From assembly GCA_029782355.1 (NCBI GenBank), contig JAKOUY010000016.1:558001-622000 (forward strand): a DNA stretch of 64,000 nt, given 5' to 3'. Both the position numbers and the translations under genes were made by a program. The notes below the pieces were generated by a model. The model was given only the letters and a program-made list of their open reading frames with translations, was not told where the DNA came from and did not search any database. Position 1 is the first letter of the stretch. Each line of letters begins with the position of its first letter. Positions 43,214 to 50,777 of the stretch are shown one piece after another. The stretch comes from Actinomycetes bacterium (GTDB lineage Bacteria; Actinomycetota; Acidimicrobiia; Acidimicrobiales; Ilumatobacteraceae).

Positions 43214-44626
43214 ATGAGTTCGTCATCTGGCCGCACCCCCCGGGCGGCCGGGTGGCGGCTCACCCGGGCCCTCGGGGCGGCCATGGTGCTCGCCGTGGCC
43301 ACGGTGAGCGGGTCTGTCGGCGCGGTGCGCGCCCAGACCGCAGCGGATGTCGCCGACCAGATCCTCGCCGCCCAGCGCCATGCCGATCAGCTGGCCGCCG
43401 CCTGGTCGGCCGCACGGGACCGCGCCGAGGCCCTCGGCGAGCAGCTCGACGCCGCCCGCCGCGACGCCGCCGCGGCCGATGCCCGCTATCACGCCCTCGA
43501 TGCGGCGCGGATCAAGCTGGCCATCGACCGGCTGACCGGCACGGTGTCCACGCCCGTCGCGATGTTCTCCGCCGATCCGGAGCACGACCTGCAGAAGGCT
43601 GCCCTGAGCCAGGTGGTCATCGAGGGCACGGCGACCGATCTGGACGCCATCGACGCGCTGCGCACCGACCTGCTCGCCACGCGATCGCGGCTCGACTCCG
43701 TGGCTCGCCGGGCGGCTGCCGAGACCCGCCGGCTGGCCGGCGCCTCCCAAGCGGTCGAGCGCCAACTCGACCAACTCGCCGCCCTCCACGACCGGCTGAG
43801 CGATGCCGAGATCCGCCGGGCCTACGAGGCCAAGCTGGCCGTCCAGCGCCAGGCCGATGCGGCCCAGGCCGCGCCGGCCACCCCCGAGCCGGCCACCCCC
43901 GGGCCGGCCACCGTGCCGGTTCGCCGCGGCGAGCCCGCCGCGCCCGCCCCGGTGTCGCGGCCACCGCGGACCACCGTCGCCCCCGACCCGCCGACCCCGA
44001 ACCCGACGCCGACCACCCGGGCCCGGCCGTCGGCCACGACGACCACGGTTGCCGACCCGCCGGGACCCCGGCCGCGACCGAGCACCGTGCCGCCGACCAG
44101 CCCGCCCACCACCACGCCGCGCCGAACCACCACCGAGCCCACGAGCGTGCCGAAGCCGAGCGTGCCGAAGCCGACCGTGCCGAAGCCGACCGTGCCCCCG
44201 CCGCCCCCGCCCCCGCCGCCGACCCCGCCACCTCGACCACGGCCCGGGGTGGTCTGTGCGGTGGACGGTCCGAACTCGTTCTCCGACTGGTGGCATGCAC
44301 CGCGATCGGGCGGGCGGGTCCATCTCGGCCTGGACATGATCGCCAAGACCGGGACGCCGGTGGTGGCGGTGGTGTCCGGGCGGGTGACGATGAAGACGAT
44401 GGCCCTCGGTGGCTTGACCGCCTCGCTGGTGGGCGACGACGGCAACCGGTACTTCTACGGGCACCTGTCGGCGTGGGCCGGCGGGCCGCGCCACGTCCGC
44501 CAGGGCGAGGTGATCGGCTACGTCGGGATGACGGGCAACGCCCCGATCCCGCACCTGCACTTCGAATACCACCCGGGTGGGGGCGATGCGGCCAACCCGT
44601 ACTCGATGATGAAGGCGGTGTGCTGA
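43214..44626 (+). CDS. Secreted M23-family peptidoglycan endopeptidase with coiled coil
   Basis: 470-residue exported protein. Signal peptide about 1-38 (ends VRAQT), an Ala/Arg/Asp-rich coiled coil about 40-215 similar in layout to EnvC-type proteins, a Pro/Thr linker of about 120 residues with PKPTVPKP and a polyproline run, then an M23 domain. Zinc ligands lie in HLGLD and HLHFEYH; the latter carries the HxH motif. It may cut peptidoglycan cross-bridges or act as an activator. Confidence 0.88.
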   Translation: MSSSSGRTPRAAGWRLTRALGAAMVLAVATVSGSVGAVRAQTAADVADQILAAQRHADQLAAAWSAARDRAEALGEQLDAARRDAAAADARYHALDAARIKLAIDRLTGTVSTPVAMFSADPEHDLQKAALSQVVIEGTATDLDAIDALRTDLLATRSRLDSVARRAAAETRRLAGASQAVERQLDQLAALHDRLSDAEIRRAYEAKLAVQRQADAAQAAPATPEPATPGPATVPVRRGEPAAPAPVSRPPRTTVAPDPPTPNPTPTTRARPSATTTTVADPPGPRPRPSTVPPTSPPTTTPRRTTTEPTSVPKPSVPKPTVPKPTVPPPPPPPPPTPPPRPRPGVVCAVDGPNSFSDWWHAPRSGGRVHLGLDMIAKTGTPVVAVVSGRVTMKTMALGGLTASLVGDDGNRYFYGHLSAWAGGPRHVRQGEVIGYVGMTGNAPIPHLHFEYHPGGGDAANPYSMMKAVC

Positions 44627-44630
44627 CCGG

Positions 44631-45083
44631 TCAGCCGCTGACCCACGGGGTCACGGTCGCGCCGACCACCCGCAGGCGCGCCGGCCAGGCCGGCACGCCG
44701 ACACGGAAGCGGCCGAACTCGTCCACGGCCACCTCGACGTCGCCGCCGTCGCTCTCCAGCAGCACCTCGCCGGTCGGGACCGGGTCGATCTGCCCGAGGA
44801 TCGAGGTGCCGTCCTCGGACACCTCGATGTCGATGGTCACCTGGTCGGCGACGAAGCTGATCAGCCGGGCCTGGCGCTCGCTCCCGGCGGCACGCATCGC
44901 CACGCCGGCGACGAGCGAGTCGAAGGCCAGGGCGGCCAGCTCCTCGTCGAGGCGAGCCATCCCGCCGGCGGCGTAGGCCGCGTCGAGCACCCCGGGCGGG
45001 ATGGGTTCGGCGTGGTCGAACCAATCGGCGGCGGCGGCGAGCACCTCGCGGTCACGTGGATCCAGATCGTCGGGCACGTTCAC
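44631..45083 (-). CDS. Hypothetical protein of the sigma/CHAT module
   Basis: 150 residues from GTG 45083, which overlaps the stop of the ECF sigma factor gene (GTG 45077 is an alternative). The N-terminal half is helical (DLDPRDREVLAAAADWFDHA); the C-terminal half is predicted beta-rich and could be a small Ig-like or carboxypeptidase-regulatory-like sandwich. No membrane segment. By position it may be an anti-sigma or adaptor of the module; the function is unknown. Confidence 0.6.
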   Translation of the reverse strand: MNVPDDLDPRDREVLAAAADWFDHAEPIPPGVLDAAYAAGGMARLDEELAALAFDSLVAGVAMRAAGSERQARLISFVADQVTIDIEVSEDGTSILGQIDPVPTGEVLLESDGGDVEVAVDEFGRFRVGVPAWPARLRVVGATVTPWVSG

Positions 45084-45706
45084 TCCGTTCCGCCAGGCAT
45101 GAAGGGCAACAGTTCCGGGCTGGTCCGCAGCCGTTGCAGGCAACGCTGGCGGGTTGGGCCGATCGATCCGATGGGGATGTCGAGCAAGCGGGAGATGTCC
45201 TCGTAGGCCAGCGGCGGGTCGGCGCTGAGCAGGCGCATCAGCGCTTGCTGGGCAGGGCTGAGCCGCGCCAGCGCGGCGCGCATCGCCCGGCGCAATTCGT
45301 CGTCCTCCATCGCCTCGGTGGGTTCGGCATGGTCGATCGCCCGCAGCGGAACCTCGGCCATGACCGACACACGGGACTTTCGGCGGTAGGCGGCATTGGC
45401 CTCGTTGCGCGCCGTGGTGGCCACCCAGCCAGGGAGCTTGGCCGGCTCGCGGATCGAGTCGAGGCGCTCGAACAGGCGGAAGAACGTGCTGGCGAAGGCG
45501 TCGTTGCGGTCCTCGGCGCCGATGTCGTAGCTGTTCAGGACCTTCCACGCCACCCCCTTCAGAGCGTCGACCAGGGCCCGCCAGGCCTGCTGGTCGCCGG
45601 CCATCGCCCGATCCCGGAGCCCGGAGTAGTCGGTCGAGGTGGCATCGTCCACGCTGGCAAGACTAGGCACGTCTCCCAGAGTCGTGACGGGTGCCCGGTG
45701 ATACAC
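45080..45706 (-). CDS. ECF-type sigma factor linked to CHAT protease
   Basis: Sigma-70 family factor with region 2 (NDAFASTFFRLFERLDSIREPAKLPGWVATTARNEANAAYRR) and region 4 (LSPAQQALMRLLSADPPLAYEDISRLLDIPIGSIGPTRQRCLQRLR). Up to 208 residues from GTG 45706, or shorter from GTGs about 13-19 codons in. It lies 9 bases after the CHAT gene stop and overlaps the small hypothetical gene, so the three form one leftward operon. Confidence 0.85.
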   Translation of the reverse strand: MYHRAPVTTLGDVPSLASVDDATSTDYSGLRDRAMAGDQQAWRALVDALKGVAWKVLNSYDIGAEDRNDAFASTFFRLFERLDSIREPAKLPGWVATTARNEANAAYRRKSRVSVMAEVPLRAIDHAEPTEAMEDDELRRAMRAALARLSPAQQALMRLLSADPPLAYEDISRLLDIPIGSIGPTRQRCLQRLRTSPELLPFMPGGTE

Positions 45707-45711
45707 CGGGC
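45693..45711. promoter_or_regulatory. Palindrome GCCCGGTG-ATA-CACCGGGC at CHAT/sigma junction
   Basis: Eight-base perfect arms around ATA lie in the gap between the CHAT stop and the sigma factor coding sequence, covering the most upstream sigma GTG. As RNA it would hide that start; as DNA it could bind a dimer. Alternatively it is a weak terminator separating the two genes. Confidence 0.5.
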
Positions 45712-45715
45712 GTGC

Positions 45716-48358
45716 TCAGCCTCGCCGGGAGGTCATGCAGACGAACGAGGCCGCCGCTGCCGCGGTCGGCCCGTCCCCGGCGTTCAGCGCGGCGCGCATC
45801 GTCGCGGCAACCGCTTCGGCCGGGCTGGTGCCGTCCAGCCGGGCGCGGTGCACGGCCAAGGCCACGGCCGTGGACGCCTGGTCGGCGATGGGTGCCTGCG
45901 GGGCGATGATCGTGCGCACCCCGAGGCCGGCGAACGCTGCGGCGGTGCCGAGGAGCTCGTCGCCGGCGAGGACCCGGCTGCGCCCGCTGCTGCACGCGGC
46001 GATGACCACGGTGTCGGGTGCGGCCCGGACCCGGTCCAGTTCGTGGAGGTGGACGTGGCCGTCGGCCAGCTGCAGCGTCGAGAACCACGGGTTGTCGGCC
46101 CGGAACGTACCGTGCACCGCCAGGTGGACGACATCGGCGCCGGACATGGCGGCCAGGACGGCGTCGACCGTGGCGTCCGGTCCGGTGAGCTGCCGGGCGC
46201 CGGGCAGCAGCGTCGCCAGCGCGCCCACCTCCCCCTCGGCGTGGGCCAGGTCCGGGCCGGCCACCAGCACCGATCCGCCACCGCCGGTCGGGGGCCGGTC
46301 GGCCGACCACCACGCCAGGCTCGGTGCGGTCACGAGCCCACCCGGTCGGTCAGCGGTCGGCAACGCACTCCACATCACCTGGTGCAGGTCGGCGGAGGGG
46401 ACGACCAGCAGCGGGCGGCCGTCGATCGCGGCGCGCAGCGGGCCGAACAGCAGACCATCGAGTTCCCCGGCAGCGAGCTCGAACGCCGCCCGGGCGCGCC
46501 GCTGCCCGGTGTGCTCCCGCCCGCTCGCCAGGCGGCGAACGGCGAACCGGAGATGGTCGGCGTGCAGCCGGGCGGCGTCGAGACCGCCGAGGTCGTGCAA
46601 GGCGACCCGACCGTCGCGGCACACCACCGCGTGCAGCCGACCACGGGAGTGGAGGAACTCGACGAGGACCCGCCTGCCGAGCTGATCGAGTTGGCCAGCC
46701 AGGCGCCGGTCGGGCGGGCTGGGCGGGCCGGTGGCAGCGCCGCGCCGGGCGCGCATCGCCCGCCCGACGGCCAGCTCCAGGCGGGCCAGCTCGTCGGTGG
46801 CAGCTGCGCCCGCAGGGTGCTCGGCCACCGTCAGGCGAGCCTGGCGCAGCCGGTCGAGCAGGTCCGCCGGGACGTCGATCGGTTCGGCCGGCGGCAACCC
46901 CAGCGCCCCGGCCCGCCACCGTTCCGCCCAGGCCAACACCCGGCGGCCGTCGTGGTCGTCGACGGCCAGCTCGACGCCCAACTCGGCCAGGCCAGCGCCG
47001 AGGCGGCCGGCGGCACTGCGCAGCTCTCCGGTCCCGAGCGTGGACCGATAGCGCTCGACGGTGCGCAGGCCGTCGGCCAGGGCCCGCCGCGCCGCGGTCG
47101 GTCGGCCGGCGGCGAGGTGTCCGAGGGCGATCGTCAACCAGGCCTCGGCACGCACCCGGGCGTTGGCCGAGCGGCGCGCCCGAGCGGCGTCCCGGAGGAG
47201 TCCGGCCGCCAGCTGCGGACGCCCGGCGTGCAGCGCGCCGCGGGCCATCAGGGCGCGCAGCTCGATGGCCTCGACGGCCCATCCGTGCCGGTCGAGCCGG
47301 GTCACCAGCCGGCGCAGGCGGACGACGTCGCGCAACCCCTCACCGCTCGGCGCGCCACCCCGTTCGGCGCTCAACACCAGGTAGTGGCTGATCGCCGACC
47401 AGGCGTCCCGTCCGTCGTCGTCGCACAGCCCCTCGGCCTCCTGCGCCGACTCCCGAGCCCCGGCCCACTGCCCGGCCAGGAGCTGGGCACGGGCCATGGT
47501 CACCAGCGCCTCGGCCAACTGCGAGCGGTTGCCATCTCGCCGGCAGGCGGCGACCACCCGGCCGGCGACCTCCGTTGCCTCCTCGCCCAGCCCAGCCTCG
47601 AGCAGCACCCCGGCCTCGTCGATGTCCAGGTCGGAGAGGTACCGGCCCGGCGAGCCGATCGCCGCGTAGCGCTGGCGGGCCACGGCGAAGCCGTGCAGTG
47701 CCTCGGGCACCCGACCGAGGCGACCATCGAGGTAGGCGGCGTTGTGCGTCGCCCCGGCGGCCAGCAGGTGCTGCTCGAGGCGCACCGCCAGCTCCTCGGC
47801 GGCCCGGAAGTCGCGCTCGGCGAGGCGCAGCTGGCCGAGTTGCAGGTGGGCCACGCCGCGATTGGACAGCAACCGGGCGGCGGCCAGCTCGTCGCCCCCG
47901 GCGAGCAGCAGGGGGAGGCCCTCGTCGTACTCGGCGACAGCGGCGGCGCGCTGGCCGCCGGCGGCCAGCAGGACGGCCCGCTGCATCCGCAGCCGGCCGA
48001 GCGCCGCGCCATCCAGGTCGGGCTCGGCCAGCGCCAGCTGGTCCATCGCCGCGTCCGTCTGCCCGGCCATGTTCAGGGCCACGGACCAGGACACCCGGAT
48101 GCCGGCGATTAAGGTCGGGCGCTGGTCGTCCGGTGTATCAGACGCGGTCCGCACCGCCTCTGGGAAGCGGATGAGCGCGGTGGAGATGTCGTTGGCATCG
48201 GTGGCCAGGCGGCCGAGACCCCACAGTGCCGTGGCGCGTTCCACGGCTTCGGCCTGCGGGTCGTCGAGCACGGCTCCGAGCAGTCGGTGGGCGGCGGGCG
48301 GATCACGTTGGACGAGATCGAAGCCCAGCCGCGCCGCGGGGTTGGCGTGGTCTGTCAT
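45716..48358 (-). CDS. TPR-repeat protein with C-terminal CHAT caspase-like protease
   Basis: 880 residues. The first about 480 residues form helical TPR-like repeats with alternating Ala/Leu patterns (GRLRMQRAVLLAAGG, LLSNRGVAHLQLGQLRLAERDF). The C-terminal about 350 residues are a CHAT domain of the caspase/separase clan: catalytic histidine in VVHLAVHGTF (about 749) and cysteine in VVIAACSSG (about 790). TPR-CHAT proteins act as regulated proteases in several conflict and cell-death settings. It is divergent from a subtilase across 87 bases and followed by an ECF sigma factor, which suggests a protease cascade linked to transcription. Confidence 0.88.
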   Translation of the reverse strand: MTDHANPAARLGFDLVQRDPPAAHRLLGAVLDDPQAEAVERATALWGLGRLATDANDISTALIRFPEAVRTASDTPDDQRPTLIAGIRVSWSVALNMAGQTDAAMDQLALAEPDLDGAALGRLRMQRAVLLAAGGQRAAAVAEYDEGLPLLLAGGDELAAARLLSNRGVAHLQLGQLRLAERDFRAAEELAVRLEQHLLAAGATHNAAYLDGRLGRVPEALHGFAVARQRYAAIGSPGRYLSDLDIDEAGVLLEAGLGEEATEVAGRVVAACRRDGNRSQLAEALVTMARAQLLAGQWAGARESAQEAEGLCDDDGRDAWSAISHYLVLSAERGGAPSGEGLRDVVRLRRLVTRLDRHGWAVEAIELRALMARGALHAGRPQLAAGLLRDAARARRSANARVRAEAWLTIALGHLAAGRPTAARRALADGLRTVERYRSTLGTGELRSAAGRLGAGLAELGVELAVDDHDGRRVLAWAERWRAGALGLPPAEPIDVPADLLDRLRQARLTVAEHPAGAAATDELARLELAVGRAMRARRGAATGPPSPPDRRLAGQLDQLGRRVLVEFLHSRGRLHAVVCRDGRVALHDLGGLDAARLHADHLRFAVRRLASGREHTGQRRARAAFELAAGELDGLLFGPLRAAIDGRPLLVVPSADLHQVMWSALPTADRPGGLVTAPSLAWWSADRPPTGGGGSVLVAGPDLAHAEGEVGALATLLPGARQLTGPDATVDAVLAAMSGADVVHLAVHGTFRADNPWFSTLQLADGHVHLHELDRVRAAPDTVVIAACSSGRSRVLAGDELLGTAAAFAGLGVRTIIAPQAPIADQASTAVALAVHRARLDGTSPAEAVAATMRAALNAGDGPTAAAAASFVCMTSRRG

Positions 48359-48445
48359 GCTTCATCCCCGACGACACCGATCGCCCCAACGTAGGCAATC
48401 GGCCGCCCCGCGCAACGCATCCGCCGACACGACAGGAGGTCCGAG

Positions 48446-49864
48446 ATGATCGAGAACCAGGACGGGCGTTCCGCCCCGATCGCGGAGTCGGATGCCGCCA
48501 GGTGGCACCGCACGGTGGCACTCAGCGGCATGGGCGGTGGCTTCGCCTACCGGCCCGACGAACTGCTGGTGGACAGTGCTGCTGCGGCCATGGTGCGCGA
48601 GCGGTTCCAGGTGGTGCAGATCGAGTCGGTGGCGCCGGGGATCAGCTGGGTGGCTGGTGTCGGTGACCCCCACGTGGCCGCCGAGACGTTGCGCGCCGCC
48701 GGGGTGCGTGCCGCGCCGAACTACGTGCTGTTCGCCGACAGCGGAATCCGCGCCAACCCGGCCATCCACGTCAACCCGGCGATCCACGTCAACCCGGCGA
48801 TCCACGTCAACCCGGCCATCCACGTCAACCCGGCCATCCACGTCAACCCGGCGGCGGACGGTGAGCCGGGCTGCCGGTGCTGTGGCGGAACGGTCACGCT
48901 GAGCTGCGCTCCGCCCTGCCCGCCGGCTCCGAACACGGGCCGCAAGGCGACTCCACCGCTGCGCAGCACCGTCCTTCCGGCCTTGCGCCACTGGGAGCTG
49001 TGGCGGGGGTCGCAGGCCTTCGGTGAGAGCGATTGCGACGTCGTCGTGCTCGACACCGGGCTCGCCGAGCCGGCGGTCGGGGGAGGGATGTGCGCCCGGG
49101 TCGAAGCCCGGCCGTCCGAGCCCTTCGGCCCGGCCCGCCGCGACCCGTCGAGCACCCCGCCGTTCGCCCTGACCGACAACAGGGACCACCCCGACGAGAA
49201 CGACGACACCCTGCTGGATCCGGCCGCCGGGCACGGCACGTTCATCGCCGGGCTGATCGCTCGCCTGGCGCCGCACGCCCGGGTCCGGCTCGGCAAGGTG
49301 CTGGAGAACACCGGCGAAGGCGACGACGCCAGCATCGCCTATCGGGCGACGCTGCTGCTCGACGAGAAGCCCGGCATCGTCGTGTTCAGCTGCTCGTGCT
49401 ACACCGACGACGACAAGCCACCGCTGGCGCTCGGTGCCGCCGTGGCCGCGCTGCAGGCCAAGGGTTGGGTGGTGGTGGCCTCGGCCGGCAACGACAGCAC
49501 CTGCCGCCCGGCCTACCCGGCTGCGCTGGCCGGGGTGGTCTCGGTGGCGGCGCTGGGCCCCGACGGTCCGGCCCCGTTCACGAACTACGGATCCTGGGTC
49601 GCGGCGTGTGCGCCCGGTGTCGACGTGATCGCCAACTTCTTCGACGGCGTCGACGAGCGCAACGACCGCAACCCGGCCACGGCCGACTTCCGCGGCTTCG
49701 CCAGCTGGTGCGGAACCTCCTTCGCCGCGCCGATCGTGGCCGCGGCCATCGCCCGGGAGTGCTCCCTGTACGGGTCGAGCCCGCAGGACGCTGCCGACCG
49801 GGTCGTGTACGACCCGCGGCTGTATCGCATGCCGCAGCTCGGCACCGTCATCAACCTGCACTGA
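48446..49864 (+). CDS. Cytoplasmic S8 (subtilisin-like) peptidase with NPAIHV repeats
   Basis: 472 residues with no signal peptide. About residues 1-100 are a unique N-terminal region, followed by five tandem NPAIHV hexads (104-133) and a cysteine-rich linker (GCRCCGG...CAPPCPP). The S8 domain has Asp in VVVLDTGL (about 202), His in GHGTFIAGL (about 261) and Ser in GTSFAAPIVAAA (about 424). ATG 48446 has a perfect AGGAGG ribosome site 6 bases upstream. The pairing with a divergent CHAT protease suggests a zymogen-type partner. Confidence 0.88.
   Translation: MIENQDGRSAPIAESDAARWHRTVALSGMGGGFAYRPDELLVDSAAAAMVRERFQVVQIESVAPGISWVAGVGDPHVAAETLRAAGVRAAPNYVLFADSGIRANPAIHVNPAIHVNPAIHVNPAIHVNPAIHVNPAADGEPGCRCCGGTVTLSCAPPCPPAPNTGRKATPPLRSTVLPALRHWELWRGSQAFGESDCDVVVLDTGLAEPAVGGGMCARVEARPSEPFGPARRDPSSTPPFALTDNRDHPDENDDTLLDPAAGHGTFIAGLIARLAPHARVRLGKVLENTGEGDDASIAYRATLLLDEKPGIVVFSCSCYTDDDKPPLALGAAVAALQAKGWVVVASAGNDSTCRPAYPAALAGVVSVAALGPDGPAPFTNYGSWVAACAPGVDVIANFFDGVDERNDRNPATADFRGFASWCGTSFAAPIVAAAIARECSLYGSSPQDAADRVVYDPRLYRMPQLGTVINLH
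48755..48844 (+). repeat. Five 18-bp tandem repeats encoding NPAIHV
   Basis: AACCCGGC(C/G)ATCCACGTC repeated five times without spacers, plus a partial sixth. It stays in frame, so copy number can change without breaking the gene. It lies at the junction of the N-terminal region and the protease domain. Confidence 0.95.
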
Positions 49865-49886
49865 CGGGCGGCCAGCGGTGGGCGGG

Positions 49887-49892
49887 TAGCGT
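49887..49892 (+). promoter_or_regulatory. -10-like box TAGCGT before the PfkB kinase
   Basis: TAGCGT ends 8 bases before GTG 49901, with no ribosome site between. This fits the leaderless pattern seen at several genes here. Confidence 0.4.
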
Positions 49893-49900
49893 CGCTCGCC

Positions 49901-50749
49901 GTGCTGGCCGCCGTCGGGGACCTGGTCGAGGACGTCGTCGTCCATCAGCACACCGCGGTCAACCCCGGATCCGACACTCCGTCCACCGTGGTCCGCCGCC
50001 GGGGCGGTAGCGCGGCCAACGTCTGCGCCGCGGCGGCCTCCGTCGACGGGCGCCCGGTGCGGTTCATCGGTCAGATCGGCGACGACCCGGTGGGCGAAGC
50101 GCTGACGGAGTCGCTCGCCGCGATGGGCGTCGACGTCGCCGTGCGGCGCCGGGGTCGGACCGGCACCATCGTCGTGCTGGTCGATCCCTCCGGCGAGCGG
50201 ACGATGTTCCCCGACCCAGCGGCGTCGGCCGAGCTGTCCGACCCGGATCGCACCTGGGTCGACGGGGTGACGATGCTGCACGTCCCGGCGTACTCGCTGC
50301 TGCGCGACCCGATGTCGGCGGCGGTCGGCCGGCTGGCCGGCTGGGCAGCGGGCGGCGGGGCACGGATCAGCGTCGACGCATCGTCGGCCGGGCTGATCGA
50401 GGCCTTCGGCACCGCCCGGTTCGTGGCCATGGTCGGTGCCCTGCGCCCGGCCGTGCTGCTGGCCAACGAGCTGGAGGCCGAGGTCCTGGGCGCCGGCGGG
50501 CTGGCGGCGATCGGCGCGGCGTTGACGGTGATCAAGCGCGGTGCCGCGCCGGCCACCGTGCTCGACGGTCGGCGGCGCGTCGAGGTGCCCGCCGTCGATC
50601 TCGGGCCGGTGATCGACAGCACCGCGGCCGGTGACTCCTTCGCCGCCGGACTGCTGGGCGCGCTGCTCGACGGGGCCGGCCCGGTCGAGGCCACGGTCCA
50701 CGGCCACCAGGTGGCCGCCGCCGTGCTGGCCGGCCGTGGGCGCCGCTGA
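49901..50749 (+). CDS. PfkB-family carbohydrate kinase
   Basis: 282-residue ribokinase-like enzyme. The N-terminal GGSAANVCAAAAS is the substrate-binding glycine region. The C-terminal DSTAAGDSFAAG holds the catalytic Asp; the usual GAGD is AAGD here, a tolerated variant of the anion hole. The substrate (sugar, nucleoside or other) cannot be told. It lies alone after the subtilase gene. Confidence 0.85.
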   Translation: MLAAVGDLVEDVVVHQHTAVNPGSDTPSTVVRRRGGSAANVCAAAASVDGRPVRFIGQIGDDPVGEALTESLAAMGVDVAVRRRGRTGTIVVLVDPSGERTMFPDPAASAELSDPDRTWVDGVTMLHVPAYSLLRDPMSAAVGRLAGWAAGGGARISVDASSAGLIEAFGTARFVAMVGALRPAVLLANELEAEVLGAGGLAAIGAALTVIKRGAAPATVLDGRRRVEVPAVDLGPVIDSTAAGDSFAAGLLGALLDGAGPVEATVHGHQVAAAVLAGRGRR

Positions 50750-50764
50750 CCGCCCATTCCCTGC

Positions 50765-50770
50765 CACAAT
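50765..50770 (+). promoter_or_regulatory. -10-like box CACAAT before the DUF2207 gene
   Basis: CACAAT ends 7 bases before GTG 50778, without a ribosome site. Same spacing as at other predicted leaderless starts. Weak on its own. Confidence 0.35.
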
Positions 50771-50777
50771 CTGAGCC

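Noticed and set aside
45056-48112. Plus-strand ORF of 1018 codons opposite the CHAT gene
   Set aside because: Antisense to a protein with intact CHAT catalytic motifs; low-complexity Gln/Gly/Arg composition.
48755-48844. 18-bp repeats considered as a CRISPR or minisatellite
   Set aside because: No spacers; in frame inside a confident subtilase gene.
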